The translations under genes and the position numbers were made by a program. The notes under the pieces are model-generated. The model ran no database searches and was not told the origin of the DNA. It saw nothing but the letters and a program-made list of their open reading frames with translations. This document shows, in pieces, positions 8,941 through 17,564 of a stretch of 64,000 nucleotides of DNA. Numbering within the stretch: position 1 is the stretch's first letter; every line of letters starts with the position of its first letter. The DNA is from Streptosporangium amethystogenes (GTDB lineage Bacteria; Actinomycetota; Actinomycetes; Streptosporangiales; Streptosporangiaceae): assembly GCF_000721075.1 (NCBI RefSeq), contig NZ_JOEQ01000010.1, positions 186,001 to 250,000 on the forward strand, read 5' to 3'.

Positions 8941-11307
8941 TTACGCCGGGTCACCGCCCTTGCTGATCCAGGCCTCGACCATGCCGCTCTCGTCGACGAC
9001 GAGGTAGTCATCCAGGCCGTCGCCGTTCACGTCGGCGAAGCGGACGTCGTCCGCCGTGGCGCCGACGCCCTTGGCGATGCGGCCCCGCGCGATCCAGCCG
9101 GGGGTGCCACCCGAGTCGCCCCCGGCGTTCAGCCAGGCGTGCACAGCTCCGCTGGAGGGGGTGACCACCAGGTAGTCGGCCTTCTTGTCGCAGTTGGCGT
9201 TCCCGAAGACCACCGGGGAACCGCCGCTGACGCCACCGGCGACTCCGAGGCGGATGTGCCAGCCGGGGGTGTCGCCGACGTCGCCGCCCTTGTTGATGTA
9301 GGCGTCGACCGCACCGGTCTCGGGATCGACGACGAGGTAGTCGGCCTTGCCGTCACCGTCGAAGTCGGCGAAGCGGATGTTGTCCCGGTTCGCGACACCT
9401 CCGGCGATCCGGCCCCTCTTGAACCATGTGTTCGGGGTGGTGCTGCACGTGCCGTTGCCGGTGTCACTGGCGGGGTGCTTGATCCAGCCGGCGTGGGAGG
9501 CCGTGACGATGCCGTCGTAGAAGGCGTCCGCCATTTTCGCGTACCCGGCGTCGTTGGGGTGGAGATAGTCGTTGAGGTCGCTCGTCGTCACGGCGCTCAT
9601 GTCGACGAGTGCCACGCGCTTGCCCGCGTTGCGGCGGTTCGCCACGAGATCGCGGACAGCCCGGTTGTAGGTGGTGATCTTGGACTGTGTCCCTGCGGTC
9701 CGGGAGGGCACCAGCGTGGCCACCAGGACGGTCGTCTCGGGCGCGTCGCCGAGGATTTGGTCGATCATGGATCCGAGCCGGCCGGGAGCTCCGGCGGCGT
9801 CGCCGCGGTCCATGTCATTGGTTCCGGCGTGCACCAGGACCACGTTCGGCTGGTGGCCGGGCACCGAGGAGTGTGCCATCTGCGCGATCGTGTCGATCAT
9901 CGCGCCGGACCAGCCCTCGTTGTCGCGGTCGGGCAACGAGCCGGACTGCTGCGAACCGACGAAGTCCAACCTCTGGGTACGCTTGTCGAGCCGTGACCAC
10001 AGGTTCGCCCGGTAACTCGACTCCGTGCTGCTGCCGATGCCGTAGGTGATCGAGTCCCCCAGCGGCATGATCCGCAGATCGGGGAAGACCGACAGCGCGT
10101 TGCGTTCGATGATCTCGTTGACCAGGCCGAAGCCCGGATAGTCCATCATCACGACGCCGGTGCGCTTGACGATCGAGGTGCCGCAGCGGTCGTTCACGCC
10201 GGTGAGACACTGGTGAAGGAAATCGTTCACCCCGGTCACACTGCCGTGGCCGCCCGCGACGATGTACGGGTAGGCCCCGAGGCTCGTGCCGCTGGTCCAG
10301 TTGTAGTGCATCTTGTCGTGGTTGGGCTGGGTCGAGTCCCGGCAGTCGGGCTCCTTGTTGGTCCGCTCCAGATGGTGGCGGACCTTCTCCCACTTCGTGT
10401 CGATCACGAAGCTGGTCTGCACCAGATAGTCGTTCTGGACGTAGCAGTTGGGCTGGCTGCCCTCGGCCGGCCAGGGATCGTGGTTGAGCTGGCTGAAGCC
10501 GTAGCCGGTGAAGTTCCCGCCGAGGGGCCCGCTGAAATTGACCAGGACGAGCTTGCCGCGCACCGCGTCCAGGGTCGGCACGTCGACCGCGCCGGTGGCC
10601 GACGGCATCCAGAACAGGTTGGTGTTGGCGTCGCGGTAGGTGTTGAAGATCTGCTGGACCCGTACGTTGTCGCTGGGGGCGTTTTCGGGCCCCTCGGCGG
10701 GGGGGACGTCGGTGCACGACCCGACCTTCTCGGTGCACTCGGCCTTCAGGTTGAGCAGGATCGTCTCGGTCGGATGCGCGGTCAGGAAGGTGCGCGCCTC
10801 GCGGATCACGTCGTCGAAGTTGGCGTTCTGGTAGAAGGCGCCGTGGTGCACCGCGAACTTGGAGTCGTTGTCCGCGTCCTGAACCATCCGGACCCGGATG
10901 TCGATGGCCCGGATTCCGGCGCCGAGCTGGAATTCGAGGGGGGCACCTCCCCTCCCGTCGTCGTGCTCGCGCTTTTGCTGGGTCTCGACCGCGTCCCCGC
11001 CGTAGACGGAGAGGGTGTCGTGCGTCCCGGGAACGGACAACTTGGCGAGGCTGGTGCTGCCGGGGATATCCCCCATCCAGTCCAGGTGGGCGTTCTCCTC
11101 AAGGCTGTTGTAGGCCTCCTCGAGGCTGCGGCGGGTATCCGTCGGGTCCAAACCCGACGCCTGCGCCGTCCCGACCGGTCCCACTACGACGGCCCCCGAA
11201 GCGGCCACGGCCAGTGCCAGCGGCACGGCCAGGCTTCGTAGGGCCTGTCTCCATTTGCTTCTACGGCGTCCGTCGCCTTCACGGCGCCGCCTGATCGTTT
11301 CGGACAT
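8941..11307 (-). CDS. Secreted three-part protein: PI-PLC X domain, SGNH hydrolase, FG-GAP/VCBS repeats
   Basis: 788 aa with a long Arg-rich signal peptide (about residues 1-50). Residues 85-400 match bacterial phosphatidylinositol-specific phospholipase C: VPGTHDTLS (His96), an IRAIDIRVRM strand and HHGAF (His154/155) supply the two catalytic histidine regions. Residues 412-600 are an SGNH/GDSL hydrolase: GDSITYG with Ser419, HAGTND with Asn497, and the DxxH catalytic pair Asp580/His583. Residues 640-788 carry three FG-GAP-like units with calcium-binding DxDGDGxxD sequences. Each domain is well known alone; the combination suggests an extracellular enzyme that cuts a phospholipid head group and an ester. 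A good Shine-Dalgarno (aaaggg) precedes the ATG. Confidence 0.9.
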   Translation of the reverse strand: MSETIRRRREGDGRRRSKWRQALRSLAVPLALAVAASGAVVVGPVGTAQASGLDPTDTRRSLEEAYNSLEENAHLDWMGDIPGSTSLAKLSVPGTHDTLSVYGGDAVETQQKREHDDGRGGAPLEFQLGAGIRAIDIRVRMVQDADNDSKFAVHHGAFYQNANFDDVIREARTFLTAHPTETILLNLKAECTEKVGSCTDVPPAEGPENAPSDNVRVQQIFNTYRDANTNLFWMPSATGAVDVPTLDAVRGKLVLVNFSGPLGGNFTGYGFSQLNHDPWPAEGSQPNCYVQNDYLVQTSFVIDTKWEKVRHHLERTNKEPDCRDSTQPNHDKMHYNWTSGTSLGAYPYIVAGGHGSVTGVNDFLHQCLTGVNDRCGTSIVKRTGVVMMDYPGFGLVNEIIERNALSVFPDLRIMPLGDSITYGIGSSTESSYRANLWSRLDKRTQRLDFVGSQQSGSLPDRDNEGWSGAMIDTIAQMAHSSVPGHQPNVVLVHAGTNDMDRGDAAGAPGRLGSMIDQILGDAPETTVLVATLVPSRTAGTQSKITTYNRAVRDLVANRRNAGKRVALVDMSAVTTSDLNDYLHPNDAGYAKMADAFYDGIVTASHAGWIKHPASDTGNGTCSTTPNTWFKRGRIAGGVANRDNIRFADFDGDGKADYLVVDPETGAVDAYINKGGDVGDTPGWHIRLGVAGGVSGGSPVVFGNANCDKKADYLVVTPSSGAVHAWLNAGGDSGGTPGWIARGRIAKGVGATADDVRFADVNGDGLDDYLVVDESGMVEAWISKGGDPA

Positions 11308-11633
11308 CGTTCACTGCCCTTTCTGTCACACACGATTCCGCCCGCGCGCGATTTCCGCGGCGGAGCGAGGGCGGCTACGGGCACGGCCGGTGGTCCGCCC
11401 AGCGGGCTCACGCCAGTGCGCACGGTCTCGCGTGCGCGGGGAACGAGCAGCGGCGACCAGGACGCGAAGCAGTCCTTTGTGGCGAGTGAGGTTCCCTCAA
11501 CCAGATGATCTTGCACAGTGGTGTGAAGTGCCGCGTGCGTGCTTGTGCGCCGCCTGGCCTTCCGGTTCAACGGCTTGCGTGACCGCTCCGCGTACGGGCT
11601 CGGATGTTCCCGGCCCCGGCGGTACTCATGGCA
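11308..11633. other. Intergenic stretch without a convincing gene
   Basis: About 325 bp upstream of the phospholipase gene. It should hold that gene's promoter, but no clear -35/-10 pair was found. Open frames here lack family resemblance and good start sites. Confidence 0.5.
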
Positions 11634-11670
11634 CGGGGTACCGCGCGCTTCCGCAGCGCGCGGTACCCCG
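11634..11670 (-). terminator. Terminator of the OsmC gene, 16-bp stem
   Basis: A perfect 16-bp stem (11634-11649 with 11655-11670) and a 5-nt loop lie 18 nt beyond the osmC-like stop codon. Confidence 0.85.
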
Positions 11671-11688
11671 GGAGACGTCCGGTCCGGT

Positions 11689-12114
11689 TCAGACGAGTTT
11701 GGCCGAGAGCGTGATCGTCGTGCCCGACAGGGCCTTGCTGACCGGGCAGTTGGCCTTGGCGTCCTGCGCCGCGGCGACGAACGCGTCGTCGTCGATGCCG
11801 GGAACGGTGCCCTCGACGGTGAGGTGGACGCCGGTGACGCCTTCGCCGGGCTGGAACGTCACATCGGCGGAGGTGACCAGCCTGAGGGGCGGGGTGCCCG
11901 CTTCCGTGAGGCCGTGCGACAGCGCCATGGAGAGGCAACTGGAGTGGGCCGCGGCGATCAACTCCTCCGGGCTGGTCTTTCCGTCCGCCTGCTCGGCGCG
12001 CGACGGCCACGACACCGGCTGGTCACCGATGCCGGAGGAGTCGAAGGTGACGATGCCGGTGCCGTTGAGCAGGTCGCCTTCCCAGAAGGTGCGTGCTGAG
12101 CGCGTGGTTGCCAC
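11689..12114 (-). CDS. OsmC family peroxidase
   Basis: 141 aa from GTG 12114, chosen because AAGGA lies six bases upstream and the length equals typical OsmC proteins; the frame stays open much further upstream but without homology. The family reduces organic hydroperoxides using two cysteines: here one in AAHSSCLSMALS and one in AKANCPVSKAL. The start ATTRSARTFWEGDLLNG is typical of the OsmC rather than the Ohr branch. The leader is about 160 nt long and begins near a DNA element shared with the snoaL-like gene 2 kb away, so the two are probably co-regulated. Confidence 0.92.
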   Translation of the reverse strand: MATTRSARTFWEGDLLNGTGIVTFDSSGIGDQPVSWPSRAEQADGKTSPEELIAAAHSSCLSMALSHGLTEAGTPPLRLVTSADVTFQPGEGVTGVHLTVEGTVPGIDDDAFVAAAQDAKANCPVSKALSGTTITLSAKLV

Positions 12115-12442
12115 AGTGGATCCTTTTCTCGTGCGGTGTGTAGGCGGAAGGGGTGGAAAACCCGAGGTTCCGGCTGCGGCCCGTGTGACCGCTCGTTCCA
12201 TCCGGACCGCGCGCAGCCCGGCGGCCGGGCTCGTGCTCCGCCTCCGCAGATCTTGCTTGAGGACCGACCGGCGGACATCGGTCGATCGACCTATATCGCC
12301 GGTCTGTCTGCCTCGATGGGGAACGCTGCGAACAGCAGGTACGCACCGAGGGTCCAGGACGTACATCCTGGCGGACGCGGACGGACCGCCCCTGGTCGTC
12401 GGCGCCTCAGCCGCCGACGTCCGGGCGAAGGCCGATCGGCGG
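12115..12442. other. Intergenic region holding the osmC leader and promoter
   Basis: 328 bp without a gene. It contains the shared 28-bp element (12272-12299), the long osmC leader and the end of the divergent-cluster regulator. Nothing else was recognised. Confidence 0.6.
12272..12299 (-). promoter_or_regulatory. Shared regulatory element, copy A (upstream of osmC)
   Basis: On the minus strand this 28-bp element begins GCGATATAGGTCGATCG and ends CCGATGTCCG. It contains the perfect palindrome GGTCGATCGACC. It matches 27 of 28 positions with 14102-14129, which lies in the same orientation relative to the other target gene. Weaker similarity continues downstream to a CGGAGG about 40 nt later. 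It is either an operator or a promoter core; sequence alone does not decide. Confidence 0.75.
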
Positions 12443-14014
12443 TCAGGGCAGGAGCTGTTGCTCCATGGCGAAGATGGCCACCCCGGCCCGGGTCCGCCGC
12501 CCGGTCTTGTCGTAGATGTGCCCGAGGTGATGGCCCACGGTGCGGCTCGATATGAACAGCTCAGCACCTATCTGCTGGTTGGTCAGCCCACGAGCGGCCA
12601 GTCGCAGTACTTCGACCTCCCGCGCCGTGAGCCCGGCCGAAAAGCGGGGCCGGGACGGCCGTTCGCCCGCCGCCTGGAGTACGAGGTCGCAGGCAGCGCG
12701 GTCCAGGGTGCCGGAGTCCGCCTCGCGCGTCAGATGTCCGACGGCTTCCTCGACGGTGAAGGCGTCCCGGTGCGCCCGCGGCTCGGTCAGCGCCGCGAAC
12801 ACATCGGCGGCGGCGAGAATGCGGGCCGCGGGGGAGGTAGCGGTCCCGAAGTCACCGCGGTGGTAGCCACTGCCGTCGAGGCGCTCATGGTGCGCGGCGG
12901 CGATCGGTGCCAGCGGAGCGAGCGCGGGCACGCGCTCCAGCACTCGCTGGGTCCAGTACGTGTGCATCCTCACCCGCTCCGTGTCAGCGGTGCTCAACGG
13001 CCCGGGCCGGTCCCACACGTCGGTGGAGATCCCGGCCCGCCCCAGGTCGTGCAGCAGAGCCGCGCACCGCAGCCGGGTCACCTCATCGGCGGCGAGACCT
13101 CCCAGCCGACCGGCACTCTCCGCCAGCCGCGCGACGTGCTCGCTGTGCCCGACCAGCCACCTGCTCTTGAGGTCCACGAACCTGCCGAGAACCGCGCACA
13201 GGCCGGGGACCTCCTCCGCGGACAACGTGACGTACGGCGGCGGTTCGGCGGCCACCGCGGAGGCGACGGCGTCGGGTTCACCAAGCGGGGCGAGCACCTT
13301 CGGGGCGTCGGCTGCGAAAGCGCGCGCCAGTTCGGGATCGAGGTGGCCGCCGGCGCGCCTGACCACCTCCGAGATGGCGGCCGGCTCGCCGCCCCTCGCA
13401 TGGGACAGGACAGCCTGTTCGGCCACGTGGACGACACGAGCGGCGAAGGACAGGTGCTCGCCCGCAGTTCCGAGGGGAATGCCCTGTCCGTCCCATCGCT
13501 CGTACACATCGTTCAACGCCGCGAGGGTCTGCGGCAGCACGCCGAGACCCGAACCCAGCGCCTGACTGGCCTCGCAGCCGTTGCGCATGGCCTCCACCCC
13601 GGCCGTGGGCAGCACCTCGGTCAGCGTGTCCGTCAACCGCTGGGCCTTCTCGCGCGTCCAGTCGCCGAGCCGGAGCAACTGTTCGGTCAGAGGCACGTCG
13701 AGACCCGGATCGAGGTACTTCAGCGCGCTCTGGAACGCCACCTCGTCGCCGAAGATCGCCGCGAGCTCAGGAGCGAAGGACGTGCAGCCGACCGAGCGCA
13801 GCAGTGCCGTCTCGTAGACCACCCGGCAGGTCTCCCGGTCGCATGCGAGGACGTCGCGAGCGAACACCGTGGCGACGACGCAGGTCCGCAGCCCCTTTTC
13901 GAAGGTCATGCCCGCGGCCAAGTCGGTTGTCAGGGACAGCGCTACCAGAACCTCGGCCAACCGGACGTCTTCCACCGCCCAAGCGTAACCGTCCCTTTCC
14001 AGCGCCTTAGACAT
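12443..14014 (-). CDS. Tandem HD-GYP / LuxR-type transcription regulator
   Basis: 523 aa from ATG 14014; a GAGGAG lies 12 nt upstream. Residues 1-240 look like a decayed HD-GYP module: ERWDGQGIPLGTAGEHLSFA (from 173) matches the second half of that family but the HD pair is absent. Residues 285-445 form a better HD-GYP module with HDLGRAGIS (322-330) and HHERLDGSGYHRG (375-387), where the usual GYP is GYH. Residues 460-510 are a LuxR-type helix-turn-helix (TAREVEVLRLAARGLTNQQI). HD-GYP proteins hydrolyse cyclic di-GMP or related dinucleotides, so this may turn a second-messenger level directly into transcription control. It sits between the two genes carrying the shared element and is divergent from the snoaL-like gene. 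Confidence 0.88.
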   Translation of the reverse strand: MSKALERDGYAWAVEDVRLAEVLVALSLTTDLAAGMTFEKGLRTCVVATVFARDVLACDRETCRVVYETALLRSVGCTSFAPELAAIFGDEVAFQSALKYLDPGLDVPLTEQLLRLGDWTREKAQRLTDTLTEVLPTAGVEAMRNGCEASQALGSGLGVLPQTLAALNDVYERWDGQGIPLGTAGEHLSFAARVVHVAEQAVLSHARGGEPAAISEVVRRAGGHLDPELARAFAADAPKVLAPLGEPDAVASAVAAEPPPYVTLSAEEVPGLCAVLGRFVDLKSRWLVGHSEHVARLAESAGRLGGLAADEVTRLRCAALLHDLGRAGISTDVWDRPGPLSTADTERVRMHTYWTQRVLERVPALAPLAPIAAAHHERLDGSGYHRGDFGTATSPAARILAAADVFAALTEPRAHRDAFTVEEAVGHLTREADSGTLDRAACDLVLQAAGERPSRPRFSAGLTAREVEVLRLAARGLTNQQIGAELFISSRTVGHHLGHIYDKTGRRTRAGVAIFAMEQQLLP

Positions 14015-14101
14015 GTCCGCACGCTGCTCCTCACGCGCAGGGTGCGCACCGGCAGCCGCGCCGTAGAGGAGAGCGAACCCTCCCCGGAGGGGGGTAGACC
14101 A

Positions 14102-14129
14102 GCGATATAGGTCGATCGGCCGATGTCCG
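14102..14129 (+). promoter_or_regulatory. Shared regulatory element, copy B (upstream of the snoaL-like gene)
   Basis: 27 of 28 positions match copy A. Here the central palindrome has one change (GGTCGATCGGCC). It lies between the divergent HD-GYP/LuxR gene and the snoaL-like gene, 135 nt before the latter's ATG, so it could also control the regulator. GGGGGGTAGACC just upstream offers a possible stress-sigma -10-like GGGTAG, but no partner -35 was found. Confidence 0.75.
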
Positions 14130-14263
14130 TCAGCCGGTTTACGAGGAGGATCCACGGAGGCTGGCGCAAGCTTGGCCGCAGCGCTCGGAACACGCGTTTC
14201 GCGCCGCGGAGACGGGCCGCCGGGGCGCGCCAGCCGCCCATCGACATAGCACGGAGGTTCCAC

Positions 14264-14677
14264 ATGACCACGCACCAGCACGACGAACACACCGCCACGG
14301 GGAACCCGGTGGTGGAGGCGTTGTACAGCTCGCTCGCCCAGGGTGACGTCGCCGCGCTGCTCGCGGGACTCGACGAGCGGATCGAATGGGTCGTTCCGCC
14401 GGGTCTGCACTACGGAGGCACCTACCGGGGGCGCGAGGCGGTACTCAAGAACGTGTTCTCCCGTTTCGTCACCGATTGGCAGGACTTCACCGTTGCCCCT
14501 GCGGAGATCATGAGTGCCGGGGACCGTGTCATCGCGCTCGGCCACTACAGCGGCACGAACCTGGCGACCGGGAAGCCGATGAGGACCCGTTTCGCGCACG
14601 TGTGGCGACTGCGGGACGGCGTCCCCGTGCACTTCGAGACCGTCCTCGACACCCACATCATGGTCGCCGCGATGTGA
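14264..14677 (+). CDS. SnoaL-like / NTF2-fold protein
   Basis: 137 aa from ATG 14264 with GGAGG seven bases upstream. The sequence VVEALYSSLAQGDVAALLAGLDERIEWVVP and later FAHVWRLRDGVPVHFE is typical of the SnoaL-like branch of the NTF2 fold, a small alpha+beta barrel that binds small hydrophobic molecules or acts as an isomerase or hydrolase. Substrate unknown. It is preceded by regulatory element copy B and a leader of roughly 130 nt, and followed by an O-methyltransferase gene on the same strand. Confidence 0.85.
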   Translation: MTTHQHDEHTATGNPVVEALYSSLAQGDVAALLAGLDERIEWVVPPGLHYGGTYRGREAVLKNVFSRFVTDWQDFTVAPAEIMSAGDRVIALGHYSGTNLATGKPMRTRFAHVWRLRDGVPVHFETVLDTHIMVAAM

Positions 14678-14723
14678 ACCGGCTCTCCCCAGCAGCCGAG
14701 CAGAACCACGCGGGGCAGGCCCC

Positions 14724-14739
14724 CGCCCCTTCGGGGGCG
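14724..14739 (+). terminator. Short GC hairpin with TTCG tetraloop
   Basis: A 6-bp GC stem closes the very stable loop cTTCGg between the snoaL-like and methyltransferase genes. It may be a weak terminator or an mRNA-stability element. Confidence 0.4.
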
Positions 14740-14793
14740 ATCCGGTCGAACGTTCCTGGCTCTGCCCCATCTCCGAAGTGAAAGACGCAGCAC

Positions 14794-15867
14794 ATGACTT
14801 TGTTCGAGCACGATTTCGTCGCGGCGGGTTCCGCCGAACCGCCTCGGGATGACACGGGGCGCATGCTCCAGATGATGACCGGGTATTGGGTCACCCAACT
14901 GGTGCGGACCGCGGCCGAGTTGCGCATCGCCGATCATCTACAGGCCGACGGTGCCACCCCTGCGGAAGTGGCTGTGGCGGAGTCGCTGGACCCCGAGGCG
15001 ACCTTCCGGTTCCTGCGGGCGTGTGCCTCACTCGGTCTGGCGGCATCGACGGACGGGAAACGGTTCGTCAGCACGCCCCTGCTCGACACCCTGCGCACCG
15101 ATGCCCCGGGTTCCCTGCGGGATCTGGCGTTGTGGGGCGGGGCGGAGTCGCACTGGCTGCCGTGGGGGCGGTTGCCGGACGCGGTCCGTACCGGAACCAC
15201 CCAGGCTGAAGCCGCCCTCGGGGCCTCCTTCTTCGACTGGCTGACCACGGTCCCGGGAGAGGCCGAGGTCTTCACCAATGCCATGACGGCCATGACGCGC
15301 GGCCTGGCCCACCAGCTGGCGGACGTGATCGACCTCAAGGGCACCGAGGTCGTCGTGGACGTCGGCGGCGCCGGCGGCAACCTCGTCCAGACGCTCATGC
15401 GGCGCCATCCCGGACTGGCCGGGATGGTCCTCGACCTCCCGCACGTGGGTGCCGAGGCCGACGCCTCCGCGGCGAGACTGGGCGTCACGGACCGGTTCAC
15501 CTTCGTCGGTGGTGACTTCTTCGAGGAGGTGCCCTTCGGGGACGTGCACCTGCTCAAGTTCGTCCTGCACGACTGGGATGACGACGCCTGCGTGCGCATC
15601 CTGCGCAACTGCCGAAAAGCCCTCAGGCCCGGTGGACGCGTACTGGTGATGGAACTTCTCATCGACAAGGTGGGCACACCCGGCCTGGGACCGCTGATGG
15701 ACCTCAACATGCTGGCGCTGTCCACCGGACGCGAACGCAGCCTCAACGAATACGAGAACCTCTTCGAGCAGGCCGGACTGACGCCGACCAGAACCATGCC
15801 ATCCGCGTCCCTGGTCTCCGTCCTGGAGCTCGTCCCCGTCCAACCCCGGCTGGTAGTAGTTCGTTAA
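14794..15867 (+). CDS. SAM-dependent O-methyltransferase (COMT/AcnB-like)
   Basis: 357 aa. An N-terminal dimerisation winged-helix domain (MLQMMTGYWVTQLVRTAAEL onward) is followed by a Rossmann methyltransferase domain with SAM motif I VVDVGGAGGNLVQTLM, then LKFVLHDWDDDACVRIL, whose His-Asp region supplies the catalytic base in plant-type O-methyltransferases. The family methylates hydroxyl groups of aromatic metabolites, often in antibiotic pathways. No other biosynthetic gene is adjacent, so the substrate is unknown. It could be co-transcribed with the snoaL-like gene, though a small hairpin lies between them. Confidence 0.88.
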   Translation: MTLFEHDFVAAGSAEPPRDDTGRMLQMMTGYWVTQLVRTAAELRIADHLQADGATPAEVAVAESLDPEATFRFLRACASLGLAASTDGKRFVSTPLLDTLRTDAPGSLRDLALWGGAESHWLPWGRLPDAVRTGTTQAEAALGASFFDWLTTVPGEAEVFTNAMTAMTRGLAHQLADVIDLKGTEVVVDVGGAGGNLVQTLMRRHPGLAGMVLDLPHVGAEADASAARLGVTDRFTFVGGDFFEEVPFGDVHLLKFVLHDWDDDACVRILRNCRKALRPGGRVLVMELLIDKVGTPGLGPLMDLNMLALSTGRERSLNEYENLFEQAGLTPTRTMPSASLVSVLELVPVQPRLVVVR

Positions 15868-16031
15868 GTTAAGAGGTGTTTGATGGCGTACGTGGCAAGC
15901 GCCGGCCCATGTGGCGAGTAGCCAAGGACCTCCGCTCTCTGCGCCAGAGCCACTTTTGCACGGCCACGGACAGCAGCCCTTCCCGCAGACGGGAATGAAC
16001 CGATCCGGCTTACCCACGCTACTCACCGGTC

Positions 16032-16733
16032 ATGAGATCACTCGGCCTCTGGTCGCACGAGATGAAAAGGGCCGGTCCCGCGGCCCTGCTGGCCCCACCG
16101 GCACTTGTCCTGCTCGTCGTGTTCCTCGTCGCCTTCGGCACGCGGCTCGGCTCGCGGGAGGGGAACACCGCGTGGTTCCTGATGACGATCCTGGAAACGG
16201 GGATCCCGCTCCTGGCCGGCATCGCCGCCGCCTCGCTGATCGGCAGGGACCGCGCGGTGGAACTGCAGCTCACCCTGCCCGTGGGGTACCGCGCGACCCT
16301 GCTGCGCCGCCTGGGAGTGATGGTCGGGTGGACGGCCCTGTGCGCCCTGGTCGTCTCGGCGCTGCTGGTCGTCACCGGCTGGTGGGACCTGCTGCCAGCC
16401 GCGTCCCACGGCCTGGCCGGGCAACTCGCCTGGCTGTCTCCCATGCTCTGGCTGACGGCCCTGGGCCTGCTCGTCGCGGCCGCGCTTCGTAGCGCCGCCG
16501 CCGCCACCGCGATCGTCTCGTTCGTCTGGTTGTTCGAACAGATGCTCGCGCACCTCTTTCAGGAGAACCCGATGCTCCGGTTGTTCCACATGTTCGCCAC
16601 CACGTACGGGACGGCGCCCGACGAGTGGCTGCCCAACCGGCTGACCCTGCTGGCGACCGCTCTACTGCTCGCCGCCGCGGCCTGGCCGCTGCTCGGCGAC
16701 GCCGAGCGGACTCTCGGGGGTGAGAAGGAGTGA
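16032..16733 (+). CDS. ABC-2 type membrane subunit (first permease)
   Basis: 233 aa with about six hydrophobic segments and no soluble domain. It overlaps the next permease gene by 4 nt, and an ATPase gene follows, so the three form one exporter. A segment reading DRAVELQLTLPVGYRATLLRR resembles the loop between helices 2 and 3 of ABC-2 permeases. No clear Shine-Dalgarno is seen before the ATG. Substrate not predictable. Confidence 0.75.
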   Translation: MRSLGLWSHEMKRAGPAALLAPPALVLLVVFLVAFGTRLGSREGNTAWFLMTILETGIPLLAGIAAASLIGRDRAVELQLTLPVGYRATLLRRLGVMVGWTALCALVVSALLVVTGWWDLLPAASHGLAGQLAWLSPMLWLTALGLLVAAALRSAAAATAIVSFVWLFEQMLAHLFQENPMLRLFHMFATTYGTAPDEWLPNRLTLLATALLLAAAAWPLLGDAERTLGGEKE

Positions 16734-17563
16734 TCGCGACCTTCCGCTACGAGTTCCTCATGCAGATCCGCCGGCCCGTCCTGTGGATCGTCTACGGGCT
16801 GACCTTCGCGGTGATCGTCGTCACCTTTGGCCAGCCGTACGCGGAGCTGAGCATGGGCGCGGGCGTCGACCGGCACGACCCGACAACGGCCATGATCGTG
16901 TCGGCCGACCTGCTCATGCTCCTGCTGCCCATCGTCTACGGATGCCTGCTCGCCGACCGGCTCATCCGTGACCGGCGGCTCGGCGTCGTCGGGGTCCTGG
17001 ACGCGACCCCGACCGGTCACACCAGCCGGTTGATCGGCAAATACCTCGGCACATGCGCGGCCACCGCCGTACCGTTCGCGCTCGCCTATTTCGGCCGGGC
17101 CGTGGCCTACGCGATCACCGAGGGCGAGCCCTCCGCGCTGGGCTGGGCGGTGGCGGTCTTCGTGACGACCACCGTGCCCGCGCTGCTCTTCGTCGGAGCG
17201 CTCGCCCTGGCCGGTCCTCTGCTGATGCCGCCGATGCTGTTCCAGGTGCTGTTCGTCGTCTACTGGTTCTGGGGAAATCTCATCCCTCCGAGGATGATGC
17301 CCACCCTGGCCGACAGCATCCTCTCGCCCAACAGCCGGTACGTGGCCTATGGCCTCTTCGGCTACCGGCCGGCACAGCAACCACCGGACGTCCTCGTGGC
17401 ACCCGACTACTACACCTACGGCCCCGTTTCCGAGGCCGCGCTGAACTTCCTGCGGCCCGAGGCCGGCGTGGCCGTCGCCCTCCTGTGGATCGGCGTGATG
17501 CTCGTGCTCGCGGTCTCCGTCCTCTCCCTCGCCCGTCTCCACGCCATCCGGACGGAGTCCTGA
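16730..17563 (+). CDS. ABC-2 type permease (second permease)
   Basis: 277 aa from GTG 16730, overlapping the previous stop (GTGA). Six hydrophobic stretches; the loop DRRLGVVGVLDATPTGHTSR is the usual cytoplasmic loop of ABC-2 permeases of the multidrug/copper-type branch. One nucleotide separates its stop from the ATPase gene. Confidence 0.82.
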   Translation: MIATFRYEFLMQIRRPVLWIVYGLTFAVIVVTFGQPYAELSMGAGVDRHDPTTAMIVSADLLMLLLPIVYGCLLADRLIRDRRLGVVGVLDATPTGHTSRLIGKYLGTCAATAVPFALAYFGRAVAYAITEGEPSALGWAVAVFVTTTVPALLFVGALALAGPLLMPPMLFQVLFVVYWFWGNLIPPRMMPTLADSILSPNSRYVAYGLFGYRPAQQPPDVLVAPDYYTYGPVSEAALNFLRPEAGVAVALLWIGVMLVLAVSVLSLARLHAIRTES

Positions 17564-17564
17564 C

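Noticed and set aside
15882..15920. Twelve-codon reading frame after the O-methyltransferase gene
   Set aside because: A GAGGTG lies upstream, but so short a frame has no supporting conservation or structure.
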